From the NCBI RefSeq assembly GCF_002814095.1, contig NZ_CP021913.1, positions 1,798,001-1,862,000 on the forward strand: DNA of 64,000 nucleotides. The letters run 5' to 3'. The position numbers were made by a program, and so were the translations under genes. Numbering within the stretch: position 1 is the stretch's first letter; each line of letters starts with the position of its first letter. The notes beneath the pieces were generated by a model. The model had not been told where the DNA came from, did no database searches, and worked only from the letters and a program-made list of their open reading frames with translations. Source of the stretch: Sagittula sp. P11 (GTDB taxonomy: Bacteria > Pseudomonadota > Alphaproteobacteria > Rhodobacterales > Rhodobacteraceae). Shown piece after piece: positions 7,702 to 16,121 of the stretch.

Positions 7702-9057
7702 TTATTCGCCGACAGGAACGCCGCCCTCCAGGGCGGCGTTTGCCTTTTTGGGGATCGGTTCCTGCAGCGGCATGACCGGGAACAGCATGGAGATGCGGGT
7801 CCCCTCCTCCGAACTTTCGATCCTCAAGCCGCCGTTTGCGGAGCGTACGAAACCGGCCACCATAGACAGGCCCAGCCCGGTGCCCATGCCCGGCGGCTTG
7901 GTGGTGAAGAACGGCTCCGCCACCAGCGGCAGCGCGTCCCTGGGAATGCCGCATCCGGTGTCCACCACCGCGATCGAGACATAGCGCCCGGGTGGCAGCG
8001 CGTGTCCGTCCCCTGTCTTCAGCGGCTCCGTCAGCCGCTCCTCCGACGTGACGATCTCAACCACGCCGCTGCCTTCGATGGCATCCACCGAGTTCTTCAC
8101 GAGGTTCAGCAGGGCGGTCGTCAGTTGCGTATCGTCCAGGCGGACAGGCAAACGCCCGGGATGGCGCACGTGCAGCTTTTGTATGCGCTCCGGCACCAGC
8201 GTCTGAACTAGCGACACGATGCCGTCCACGGCGACGTTCGCATCGACCACCCGCGCCCGCGTGGGCGCCTTGCGGGCATAGACCAGCAGTTGCTGGACAA
8301 CCGCCTCCGCCCGTTTCGCCGCGGCCTGCGCCTCTTCGACGACAGCGTCGCGTTCGTCCCGTTCCGCCAGCAGGTGGTAGAGTTCGAGGTTGCCCTGCAC
8401 CACCGTCAGTATGTTGTTGAAATCATGCGCTACTCCGCCGGCGAGGCGGCCGATGGCGGACATCTTCTGATCCTGTGCCAGCCGTTCCGCCGTCTCTTCG
8501 AGCGCCAGCCGAGAGGCGCGCGAGAACAGCATCGCCAGCGCCGTATAGGCCAGGGCCACCACCACGACGATCAGCACCCCCGCCTTTGCGAATGGGCCCT
8601 CGAACTTGTCCATGTGGCTGCCGACCACCAGCAGAAGGAAAACGCCGAACAGGGCAATCTGCGACCAGGCCAGCCAGAGGATCCGGTCGCCGCGCCGGAT
8701 CTGGTAGACCATCGTCGACCCCATGAGGATCGCGCCGAGGGCGATCTTTTCCGGCGCCTCGTTCATCGCGAAGTACACCGGCAGCCACATGAAGGAGACG
8801 ACGACGACAAGGTAGGACAGACCGGCGATCGTCAGGTGGCGCGGCTCTGCCGTCTTGCGGTGCACGACGATGTAGCGGCAATGCAGCGCGTGGCCGATGA
8901 AGTATCCGGCACACCACACGGCAGGCAGCAGGTTGCCCTCGTAGAAGAACAGCAGGACCGCGCCGAGAAACACGGCCACCAGCCGCGCGATCAGCTCGCG
9001 ACGGACGCCGTATTCGACGTCGTACAGAAGCTGCATGTTCCGGCGTGTGCCTGTCAT
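7702..9057 (-). CDS. membrane-bound hybrid-free sensor histidine kinase
   Basis: A 451-residue sensor kinase. Residues 25-180 contain about five to six membrane helices and no recognisable extracellular domain. The kinase core follows: H-box GGVAHDFNNILTVV with the phospho-acceptor His about 211, N-box NLVKNSVDAI (318-327), G1 DTGCGIP (366-372), F-box FFTTK (383-387) and G2 GTGLGLSMV (392-400). This DFNN-type H-box is frequent in alphaproteobacterial kinases. No response regulator lies next to it, so the partner is unknown. The start at 9057 was chosen over a longer upstream reading; an ATG at 9036 is also possible. Its last codons overlap the rpmE terminator. Confidence 0.9.
   Translation of the reverse strand: MTGTRRNMQLLYDVEYGVRRELIARLVAVFLGAVLLFFYEGNLLPAVWCAGYFIGHALHCRYIVVHRKTAEPRHLTIAGLSYLVVVVSFMWLPVYFAMNEAPEKIALGAILMGSTMVYQIRRGDRILWLAWSQIALFGVFLLLVVGSHMDKFEGPFAKAGVLIVVVVALAYTALAMLFSRASRLALEETAERLAQDQKMSAIGRLAGGVAHDFNNILTVVQGNLELYHLLAERDERDAVVEEAQAAAKRAEAVVQQLLVYARKAPTRARVVDANVAVDGIVSLVQTLVPERIQKLHVRHPGRLPVRLDDTQLTTALLNLVKNSVDAIEGSGVVEIVTSEERLTEPLKTGDGHALPPGRYVSIAVVDTGCGIPRDALPLVAEPFFTTKPPGMGTGLGLSMVAGFVRSANGGLRIESSEEGTRISMLFPVMPLQEPIPKKANAALEGGVPVGE
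7717..7746 (+). terminator. rpmE terminator lying inside the kinase gene's 3' end
   Basis: A ten-base-pair hairpin (AACGCCGCCC / GGGCGGCGTT, loop TCCA) followed by TTTGCCTTTTT ends the rplS-rpmE transcript. The same bases encode the last residues (AALEGGV) of the convergent histidine kinase. Confidence 0.8.
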
Positions 9058-9258
9058 CTGCACCCATCTACCCTGTTGGTCCGGACGCCCGGCGCCCACG
9101 CATCTCCGGGAGCAGCCGACAGCGGACCTGCCGTTCTGCGGCGCCGTCGCTTACAACCGGGGCTCAGTACATTTACGTTTCGTAATTCTATACGCTCAAC
9201 AGGGCCTGCAAAGACCCAAGCTTGGTTAAGGCCGCGGCTTTTTGGTTGAAACGGTGCG

Positions 9259-10095
9259 CTATTTGCACCGCAGGGCGGGATCATCCAGCAGCGTGAACAA
9301 GGCGGCGTCGTCGATGGCGTCCGGGGCATAGCTTGCCCGGTTGGCCGACACGAGGCGGTCCAACGCCCGACCCGAGGCCTTGCCCCAAACGCCGTCCGGC
9401 TCCACCGGCCCGCAGCCCCGCACCGCCAGCTCGGCCTGAAGACCAAAGACCAGAACGCGCAACGGCAGGTCGTCCGCCTCCGCCATGATGTGCTCACCGG
9501 GGCAGGAGGTGCTGGCATAGTGCAGATGGGGCCGGATATTGGCGGTCGGCACGCGGTAGGCCCTCTGCGCTTCCGACATCACCCGGATATAGGACAGACG
9601 TGCGACGTCGGTCAGCGTCTCGTGATTGAAATCGCCAAGCGCGACAACTGCGAAATGCCCGGTGAAGTCGGCCTTCTCGGTGCCGCCATGCACCGTGGAC
9701 TTGGTGGCCGGGGCGTAGCGCACGGGCCGTCCCTTCGCGATCTGGCCGGTCTTGTCGACGGCATAGTGGTAGGCGATCATTCCCAGCCCGGCATTAGCCA
9801 CGTGATCGTGGTTGATGTTGCGCACCCTCTGGGAAATAGACTGCCGGTCACGCGCCGCCGACGCCTTGCGGAAAAGCGCCGCATCCGTCCCGGCGAACCC
9901 TTCGTGGTGGAAGGTGATGTGGGTGATGCGCGGTTGCGCATAGGGGCGCAGCGCCTTCTGGTCGATTTCGCTCAGCTCGACCGTGATCTCGCCGGGGACC
10001 TTCAGCGGCGCAGGCTCGGGCACCATCCCCTCGGCCCAAAGCGCCGCGGGACACAGGAGCAGGACGCTCAACGCTGCGATCTTCGGTAGCTTCAT
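9259..10095 (-). CDS. secreted N-acetylmuramoyl-L-alanine amidase-like protein
   Basis: A 278-residue protein with a clear signal peptide (MKLPKIAALSVLLLCPAALWAEG). A PGRP/amidase_2 type domain spans about residues 55-200: ITHITFHHEGF supplies a metal-binding His pair (63/64), IAYHYAVDKTGQIAKGRP is the typical YH...GR strand pair, HFAVVALGDFN follows, and RPHLHYASTSCPGEH offers the second His and the Cys (198) of the zinc site. The family cleaves the amide between muramic acid and the stem peptide; whether this protein cuts or only binds peptidoglycan cannot be decided. The remaining C-terminal about 70 residues resemble a peptidoglycan-binding-like helical tail (DGVWGKASGRALDRLV). A transporter gene lies upstream on the same strand. 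Confidence 0.75.
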   Translation of the reverse strand: MKLPKIAALSVLLLCPAALWAEGMVPEPAPLKVPGEITVELSEIDQKALRPYAQPRITHITFHHEGFAGTDAALFRKASAARDRQSISQRVRNINHDHVANAGLGMIAYHYAVDKTGQIAKGRPVRYAPATKSTVHGGTEKADFTGHFAVVALGDFNHETLTDVARLSYIRVMSEAQRAYRVPTANIRPHLHYASTSCPGEHIMAEADDLPLRVLVFGLQAELAVRGCGPVEPDGVWGKASGRALDRLVSANRASYAPDAIDDAALFTLLDDPALRCK

Positions 10096-10206
10096 CCGCG
10101 GCACCTCCCCTGCCATGTGGGAAGTAGTCTGCCCGCAAGCGGTGTCCCGCGCGACCGGGAAATTGCCGGCGGCAGGAACGTGCCGCCGCCGGCGTGGGTG
10201 CTGTTC

Positions 10207-10229
10207 GGGGCGCGGACGGACCGCGCCCC
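10207..10229 (-). terminator. hairpin after the symporter gene
   Basis: A nine-base-pair GC stem (GGGGCGCGG / CCGCGCCCC) with a five-base loop lies seven bases past the symporter stop. There is no T-run, so it may be a weak or Rho-assisted terminator or an mRNA-stabilising end. Confidence 0.4.
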
Positions 10230-10235
10230 ACGCTG

Positions 10236-11789
10236 TTACTTGAACTTGCGGATCTCGCCGGACTTCAGCCGCGTCATGTAGCTGTCCAACTCCCGCTTCA
10301 CGATCGGCATCAGGAAGTAGAGGCCCGCGATGTTGACCACCGCCATGGCAAAGATCGCGGCGTCGGAGAAATCGATCACCGGGCCGAGGTTTGCCGCCGC
10401 ACCGATCACGACGAAGATGCAGAAGATCACCTTGAAGACGATCTCGGTCGTCTTGCCCTCGCCGAAGAGGAAGGTCCACGCCTTGAGGCCGTAGTAGCTC
10501 CACGAGATCATGGTCGAGAAGGCGAACAGGATCACCGCAACCGCCAGCACGTATGGGAACCACGTGAAGGCCGAGGAGAACGCCGCCGAGGTCAGGCTGA
10601 CGCCCGAGGACCCGTCCAGCGTCTGGATCGACCCGCCTTCGGTCAGGATGTATAGGCCGGTCTCCGGATCGCTGACCAGCTGGCCCGAGATGATGATGAC
10701 CAGCGCCGTCATGGTGCAGATCACCACCGTGTCGATGAACGGTTCCAGCAGGGAGACGAAGCCCTCTGTGATCGGCTCCTTCGTCTTCACGGCAGAGTGC
10801 GCGATGGCCGCCGAACCGACGCCCGCCTCGTTCGAGAAGGCCGCCCGCTTGAAGCCCTGGATCAGCGCACCGACAAGGCCGCCCGCCACGCCGAGACCGG
10901 TGAAGGCGCCCGCGAAGATCTGGCCGAACGCCCAGCCGATCTTGTCTGCGTTCATCAGGATGATGACCAGCGCCGCCAGGACGTAGAGCACGCCCATGAA
11001 CGGCACGACCTTTTCGGTGACCTGCGCGATGGACTTCAGGCCGCCGATGATCACCGCAAAGACGACACAGGCAAAGATCACGCCGGTGATCCAGCCCGGG
11101 TATTCGCCCACGATGCCGGCGATCTGCTGGTGCGCCTGATTGGACTGGAACATGTTGCCGCCGCCGAGGCTGCCGAGGATGCAGAAGATCGCGAACAGCA
11201 CCGCCAGCACCTTGCCGCCCGGCAGGCCGCGCTCGGCAAAGCCCTTGGTCAGGTAGTACATCGGGCCGCCCGAAACGTGCCCGTCGGGGAACTCGTTGCG
11301 GTACTTCACGCCCAGCGTACACTCGGTGAACTTGGAGGCCATGCCCATCAGACCGGCGAGGATCATCCAGAAGGTTGCACCGGGCCCCCCGATGCCGACG
11401 GCCACTGCGACCCCCGCGATATTGCCAAGCCCGACGGTGCCGGACAGGGCGGTGGCGAGCGCCTGGAAGTGGCTGACCTCACCGGCATCGTTGGGGTCGG
11501 AGTAGTCGCCCTTCACCAGCGCGATGGAATGCGGGAAGGCGCGGAACTGGATCAGGCCGAAGTAGATGGTAAAGACCGTCGCCGCGATCACCAGCCAGGC
11601 CACGATCCACGGGAAGGTCGTTCCGGGAAACGGGCTGAAGATGAAGTTGACGAACCAGCCCGTGGCATTGGCGAAAGCGTCGTTCACCGCCTGGTCGAGC
11701 GTCTTTTCCGCTTCCTGTGCACCGGCCGTGACCACCGAGGTGAAAAGTACGAATGCGGCCAGGGCCGCGCGTTGAAAATACGTTGTCAT
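10236..11789 (-). CDS. sodium:alanine/glycine symporter (AGCS family)
   Basis: A 517-residue transporter. An N-terminal hydrophobic segment that may be a cleaved signal (AALAAFVLFTSVVTAGAQ) is followed by about ten membrane helices. AGCS signatures are clear: GTVGLGNIAGVAVAVGIGGPGATFW, TKFTECTLGVKYR-like KFTECTLGVKYR, GGPMYYL, and GFKRAAFSNEAGVGSAAIAHSA. The family couples uptake of small amino acids (alanine, glycine) to sodium; the exact substrate cannot be read from sequence. Sodium-driven transport suits a marine organism. A universal stress protein gene lies 25 bases upstream on the same strand and is likely co-transcribed. Confidence 0.92.
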   Translation of the reverse strand: MTTYFQRAALAAFVLFTSVVTAGAQEAEKTLDQAVNDAFANATGWFVNFIFSPFPGTTFPWIVAWLVIAATVFTIYFGLIQFRAFPHSIALVKGDYSDPNDAGEVSHFQALATALSGTVGLGNIAGVAVAVGIGGPGATFWMILAGLMGMASKFTECTLGVKYRNEFPDGHVSGGPMYYLTKGFAERGLPGGKVLAVLFAIFCILGSLGGGNMFQSNQAHQQIAGIVGEYPGWITGVIFACVVFAVIIGGLKSIAQVTEKVVPFMGVLYVLAALVIILMNADKIGWAFGQIFAGAFTGLGVAGGLVGALIQGFKRAAFSNEAGVGSAAIAHSAVKTKEPITEGFVSLLEPFIDTVVICTMTALVIIISGQLVSDPETGLYILTEGGSIQTLDGSSGVSLTSAAFSSAFTWFPYVLAVAVILFAFSTMISWSYYGLKAWTFLFGEGKTTEIVFKVIFCIFVVIGAAANLGPVIDFSDAAIFAMAVVNIAGLYFLMPIVKRELDSYMTRLKSGEIRKFK

Positions 11790-11814
11790 GCTGTGGTGTC
11801 CTGTTCTGTGCGCG

Positions 11815-12249
11815 TCAAGGGACGATGGTGCAGGGCACCGGTGAAGCCTGGACCAGATGGCCCGCAACCGATCCGAAGACCCGGCTGCCGAGGGTGGATC
11901 GCCCGTTGCGTCCGATGAAGACCTGGGCGACGTCCGGTGCATCGGCGATTTCGCAAAGGATCTCGGCGATGTGGCCGTAGCGCATGATGGTCTCGACCTT
12001 GGCGCCCTTTGCTTCTGCCGCACGCCTGGACGGCGTGATGATCGCACTTTCGGCGCGTGCGAGTTCCTCCTTGCGGCGCTGGCTGCGTTCCTCGATCTCC
12101 TGCGGGGTCAGGAAGGAATAGGGCGACCATTCCAGCACATAGGCGATCACGATGGTGCCACCTTGGGCAATGGCCCGCTCGGTCGCGAAATCCAGCGCAC
12201 GCTGCGCCGTCTCGCTCCCGTCGAAGCCGACAACGAACTTCCCTGTCAT
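11815..12249 (-). CDS. universal stress protein (UspA family)
   Basis: A 144-residue single-domain Usp: FVVGFDGSETAQRALDFA at the start and the ATP-binding pattern G-2x-G-9x-G-S near the end (IGRNGRSTLGSRVFGSVAGH) followed by SPVPCTIVP. This places it among ATP-binding Usp proteins that respond to stress or energy limitation. It is the first gene of a likely two-gene unit with the symporter, an arrangement seen often for transporters whose activity is tied to energy state. Transcription diverges from the sulfide-oxidoreductase-like gene at 12508 across a 258-base region. Confidence 0.9.
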   Translation of the reverse strand: MTGKFVVGFDGSETAQRALDFATERAIAQGGTIVIAYVLEWSPYSFLTPQEIEERSQRRKEELARAESAIITPSRRAAEAKGAKVETIMRYGHIAEILCEIADAPDVAQVFIGRNGRSTLGSRVFGSVAGHLVQASPVPCTIVP

Positions 12250-12444
12250 ATCCGTGTTATCCTTTTGTCTTTATTGTTGGTTCAGCCTGAGGGCCTTGAA
12301 TAGATTAGCAGTCGCCTCACGGGCGAATGGGCCGAAATGCTGTACTGCACCGGCGAATCCGACTGATTTTCACTGTTCTGCGCGGACTTTTTGCAAAAGC
12401 TCGCCCCGTGGTTCCCGTAGCGGCAACTGCGACTCATTGGACCG

Positions 12445-12473
12445 TTTTGCATTCAGTTATTCGAATGTATAAG
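12445..12473 (+). promoter_or_regulatory. promoter with SqrR/BigR-type operator, copy 1
   Basis: A -35 like TTTTGC (12445-12450) and a -10 TATAAG (12468-12473) are 17 bases apart. Exactly between them lies ATTC-N8-GAAT (12451-12466), the half-site pattern reported for the persulfide-responsive repressor SqrR of Rhodobacter. Repression by occlusion of the promoter in the absence of sulfide is the expected mode. The same arrangement precedes the SulP gene. The repressor gene is not in the window. Confidence 0.7.
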
Positions 12474-12507
12474 GGCGCAATCCAGATTCTCGAGGCAGGA
12501 GCGCACC

Positions 12508-14181
12508 GTGGAATTCCGCAAGATCACTGACGACATCGCCGTCTCGCCGCAGATCGCCGCCGCAGACGTCAAGGACATTGCCGACGCCGGATACCGGTCG
12601 ATCATCTGCAACCGCCCGGATGGCGAAGGCGCCGACCAGCCCACCTTCCACGAGATCGCCGCCGCCGCCGAGGCGGCCGGTCTCAAGGCCGTCCACCAGC
12701 CTGTCGTCAGCGGCAAGGTAACGGACGACACCGCCGCGGAGTTCGGCAAGCTGCTGAAAGAGCTGCCCGGGCCTGTCTTCGCCTACTGCCGCACCGGCAC
12801 CCGCTCGGCGACGCTCTGGTCGCTGTCGCAGGCCAGAACCATGGAGCCGTCGGCTATCCTGGGCGCCGCAAAGAACGCGGGCTATGACATGGCGGGCGTG
12901 GTCCGCCGTATCGTCAACGGCGGCAAGACACCCACCGATGAGGGCGATGCGAAGTTCGACGTGGTGATCGTCGGCGGCGGCGCTGCGGGTATCTCGGTCG
13001 CGGCTTCGCTGATGACCCGCCGCTCCGGGCTAAACATCGCCATCATCGACCCGGCCGACATCCACTACTACCAGCCCGGCTGGACCATGGTCGGCGGCGG
13101 CGTGTTCGAGGCACAGACCACCGCGCGTACCATGGCCTCGCTCATTCCCAAGGGTGTGCACTGGATCAAGTCCGCCGTTGCCGCCTTCGAACCCGGGAAC
13201 AACGCCGTGATCCTCGACGGCTGCCGGGTCGTGAAATACGACCGGCTGATCGTCTGCCCGGGGCTGAAGCTTGACTGGAACGGCGTCGAAGGGCTGGTGG
13301 ATACGCTTGGCAAGAACGGCGTCACCTCCAACTACCGCTTCGACCTGGCGCCCTACACATGGGAGCTGGTGCAGGGGCTGAAGAAGGGCCGCGCGCTGTT
13401 CACCCAGCCGCCGATGCCGATCAAATGCGCGGGCGCGCCGCAGAAGGCGCTCTACCTGTCGGGCGACCACTGGTATCGCAACGGCGCGCTGAAGGACATC
13501 GACATCCAGTTCATGAACGCCGGCGGTGTGCTGTTCGGGGTGAAGGACTACGTGCCCGCACTGATGAACTACATCGAACGGTACGACGCCAAGCTGAACT
13601 TCTTCCACAACCTGATCCGCGTGGACGGCGCGGCGAAGCAGGCGACCTTGAGGGTGGCGAAACCGGACACCGAACTGGCAGAGGTCACCGTGGATTTCGA
13701 CATGCTGCATGTCTGCCCGCCGCAGGTCGCCCCCGACTTCATCCGCGTGTCGCCACTGGCCGATGCGGCGGGCTGGGTCGACGTGGACCAGTCGACATTG
13801 CGCCACAAGACCTTCGACAACGTCTGGTCGCTGGGGGACGTGATGAACGCGCCCAACGCCAAGACCGCCGCCGCCGCGCGCATCCAGGCCCCTATCGTGG
13901 CCGAGAACGTGGTCGCGGACATGCGCGGGCTGAACCCGCAGGCGCTCTACAACGGCTATGGCTCCTGCCCGCTGACCGTCGAGAAGGGCAAGATCGTGCT
14001 GGCGGAGTTCGGCTATGGCGGGACGATGCTGCCGTCCTTCCCGAAGTGGTTCATCGACGGCACCAAGCCGACCCGCGCGGCGTGGCTCCTGAAAGAACAG
14101 ATCCTGCCGCCGATCTACTGGAAGGCCATGTTGCGCGGCCGGGAATGGATGGCCCGGCCAGAGACCGTCTCTGCAGGGTGA
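12508..14181 (+). CDS. DUF442 sulfurtransferase fused to SQR-like FAD oxidoreductase
   Basis: A 557-residue fusion starting at GTG 12508, with AGGAG six bases upstream. Residues 1-112 form a DUF442 (protein-tyrosine-phosphatase-like sulfur transferase) domain with the active loop YCRTGTRSATLW (Cys94). Residues 150-557 form an FAD/NAD(P)-type oxidoreductase: DVVIVGGGAAGISVAASL is the dinucleotide-binding loop, and Cys250 (VCPGLKLDW), Cys307 (IKCAGAPQK) and Cys403 (HVCPPQV) match places where sulfide:quinone reductases hold catalytic cysteines. The likely role is oxidation of sulfide to persulfide or polysulfide, with the N-terminal domain moving sulfane sulfur on. The SqrR-type operator fits. 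A terminator follows at 14190-14216. Confidence 0.88.
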   Translation: MEFRKITDDIAVSPQIAAADVKDIADAGYRSIICNRPDGEGADQPTFHEIAAAAEAAGLKAVHQPVVSGKVTDDTAAEFGKLLKELPGPVFAYCRTGTRSATLWSLSQARTMEPSAILGAAKNAGYDMAGVVRRIVNGGKTPTDEGDAKFDVVIVGGGAAGISVAASLMTRRSGLNIAIIDPADIHYYQPGWTMVGGGVFEAQTTARTMASLIPKGVHWIKSAVAAFEPGNNAVILDGCRVVKYDRLIVCPGLKLDWNGVEGLVDTLGKNGVTSNYRFDLAPYTWELVQGLKKGRALFTQPPMPIKCAGAPQKALYLSGDHWYRNGALKDIDIQFMNAGGVLFGVKDYVPALMNYIERYDAKLNFFHNLIRVDGAAKQATLRVAKPDTELAEVTVDFDMLHVCPPQVAPDFIRVSPLADAAGWVDVDQSTLRHKTFDNVWSLGDVMNAPNAKTAAAARIQAPIVAENVVADMRGLNPQALYNGYGSCPLTVEKGKIVLAEFGYGGTMLPSFPKWFIDGTKPTRAAWLLKEQILPPIYWKAMLRGREWMARPETVSAG

Positions 14182-14189
14182 AGCACGAA

Positions 14190-14216
14190 GGGCCGGGACA
14201 TGTTTCCGGCCCTTTT
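14190..14216 (+). terminator. rho-independent terminator
   Basis: An eight-base-pair stem (AGGGCCGG / CCGGCCCT) followed by TTT ends the fusion-gene transcript, so the SulP gene downstream depends on its own promoter. Confidence 0.75.
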
Positions 14217-14263
14217 AGCGCACCACCGAGGCAAGTTTTCCATGCAAAGGTGCATTCGAACCT

Positions 14264-14292
14264 TTTCAAATTCTATTTTTCGAATATATAAG
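14264..14292 (+). promoter_or_regulatory. promoter with SqrR/BigR-type operator, copy 2
   Basis: TTTCAA (14264-14269) and TATAAG (14287-14292) are again 17 bases apart, and ATTC-N8-GAAT (14270-14285) sits between them at the same offset as in copy 1. A second ATTCGAA lies just upstream (14254). The shared layout argues that the SulP transporter is controlled by the same sulfide-sensing regulator. Confidence 0.7.
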
Positions 14293-14342
14293 CGGTCAAC
14301 AACCGGGGCGACTCGCATGTCTGCCCCCAGACCTACAGGACT

Positions 14343-16121
14343 ATGCCAATGGCCTCCCCCATCCTGAACCGCTTCAAACAATACCTGCCGATCCTGCAGT
14401 GGGCGAAGACCTACGACCGCGACACCGCGACCTCTGACCTTGTCGCCGCCGTGATCGTCACGATCATGCTGATCCCGCAGTCGCTGGCCTATGCCTTGCT
14501 GGCCGGACTGCCGGCCGAGATGGGGCTTTACGCCTCCATCCTGCCGCTGGTGGCCTATGCGATCTTCGGCACCTCCCGCGCGCTGGCCGTCGGGCCGGTG
14601 GCCGTCGTCTCGCTGATGACCGCCGCCGCGGTGGGCAACCTCGGCCTGTCCGATCCGCTCCAGATCGCCGTCGCGGCGGGCACGCTGGCGTTCATCTCCG
14701 GCGTGATCCTCACCGTGCTCGGCGTCCTGCGCCTCGGGTTCCTTGCGAACTTCCTGTCGCATCCGGTCATCGCCGGGTTCATCACCGCGTCCGGCATCCT
14801 GATCGCTGTGTCGCAGCTCAAGCATATCTTCGGGATCAAGCTGTCCGGCGACAACCTGCCGGAACAGATCACCACCTTCTTCGAGCACGTGGGCGATACC
14901 AACCTCATCACGCTGGCCATCGGTGTCGCCGCGACCGCGTTCCTGTTCTGGGTCCGCAAGGGGCTGAAACCGCTGCTGATCCGGTCGGGCATGAAGCCGC
15001 GGCTTGCCGACATCTCGGCCAAGGCCGGCCCGGTCGCCGCCGTCGTCGTGACAACGCTGATCGCGTGGGGCTTCGGCCTGGCGGAACGTGGCGTGAAGGT
15101 CGTAGGGGACATCCCGATGGGGCTGCCGCCGCTGACCATGCCGTCGATCTCCCCCTCGCTCTGGAGCGAACTGTTTGTCCCGGCGCTGCTGATCTCGATC
15201 ATCGGCTTCGTGGAGTCCGTGTCTGTGGCCAAGACGCTGGCCGCGAAGCGCCGCCAGCGCATTTCCCCCGACCAGGAGCTGATCGGTCTGGGCACGTCGA
15301 ACATCGCGGCTGCCGTGTCGGGCGGCTACCCGGTCACCGGCGGATTCTCCCGGTCTGTCGTGAACTTCGACGCGGGCGCGGAAACCCCGGCGGCAGGTGC
15401 CTATACTGCCGTGGGCATCGGGCTTGCGACGCTGCTGCTGACACCGCTGATCTACTTCCTGCCCAACGCCACGCTGGCCGCGACCATCATCGTTGCCGTG
15501 CTGTCGCTGGTCGACTTCTCGATCCTCAAGACGGCCTGGGGATATTCGAAGGTGGACTTTGCCGCCGTCGCCGCGACGATCCTGCTGACCCTCGGTTTCG
15601 GGGTGGAAGCGGGTGTCTCTGCGGGCGTGCTGCTGTCCATCGGCCTGCATCTCTACAAGACATCGCGCCCGCATGTCGCCGAGGTCGGCCTTGTCCCGAA
15701 CACCGAACACTTCCGCAACATCAAGCGGCACAAGGTCGAGACGAAGCCCCACCTCGTGACCCTGCGCGTCGACGAAAGCCTGTACTTCGCCAACGCCAGC
15801 TTCCTCGAGGACTACGTTCTGGGCCGCGTCACCTGCGACCAGCCGATCCGGGATGTCGTGCTGCAGATGACCGCCGTAAACGAGGTCGACCTGAGCGCAC
15901 TGGAAACGCTGGAAGAGCTGAACCACCGGCTGAAGGACATGGGCATCCGCCTGCACCTGTCGGAGGTCAAGGGCCCGGTCATGGACCGCCTGAAACGGTC
16001 CCACCTGCTCGACCACCTCACCGGCAAGGTCTACCTGTCGCAGTTCAACGCGTGGCAGGCCCTCAGCCCGGCGCCGCAAGGCCCCGAAGTCGGGAAGTCC
16101 TCAGAGGCGGACGCGGCCTGA
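14343..16121 (+). CDS. SulP family anion transporter with STAS domain
   Basis: A 592-residue transporter. The membrane part (about residues 25-440) shows the SulP signature LIPQSLAYALLAGLPAEMGLYAS, with further typical segments SRALAVGPVAVVSL and GGYPVTGGFSRSVVNFDAGAETP. A cytoplasmic STAS domain (about 455-565) follows, with VVLQMTAVNEVDLSALETLEEL. The family moves sulfate or other inorganic anions, often with sodium, protons or bicarbonate. Placed behind an operator shared with the sulfide-oxidoreductase fusion, it may export or import sulfur oxyanions made during sulfide oxidation; that is inference. The 3' end overlaps the convergent phosphatase gene by 21 bases. Confidence 0.92.
   Translation: MPMASPILNRFKQYLPILQWAKTYDRDTATSDLVAAVIVTIMLIPQSLAYALLAGLPAEMGLYASILPLVAYAIFGTSRALAVGPVAVVSLMTAAAVGNLGLSDPLQIAVAAGTLAFISGVILTVLGVLRLGFLANFLSHPVIAGFITASGILIAVSQLKHIFGIKLSGDNLPEQITTFFEHVGDTNLITLAIGVAATAFLFWVRKGLKPLLIRSGMKPRLADISAKAGPVAAVVVTTLIAWGFGLAERGVKVVGDIPMGLPPLTMPSISPSLWSELFVPALLISIIGFVESVSVAKTLAAKRRQRISPDQELIGLGTSNIAAAVSGGYPVTGGFSRSVVNFDAGAETPAAGAYTAVGIGLATLLLTPLIYFLPNATLAATIIVAVLSLVDFSILKTAWGYSKVDFAAVAATILLTLGFGVEAGVSAGVLLSIGLHLYKTSRPHVAEVGLVPNTEHFRNIKRHKVETKPHLVTLRVDESLYFANASFLEDYVLGRVTCDQPIRDVVLQMTAVNEVDLSALETLEELNHRLKDMGIRLHLSEVKGPVMDRLKRSHLLDHLTGKVYLSQFNAWQALSPAPQGPEVGKSSEADAA

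Noticed and set aside
14115-16079. A 654-codon minus-strand reading across the SulP gene
   Set aside because: Antisense shadow rich in Arg, Asp, Gln and His; the SulP frame has all family motifs.
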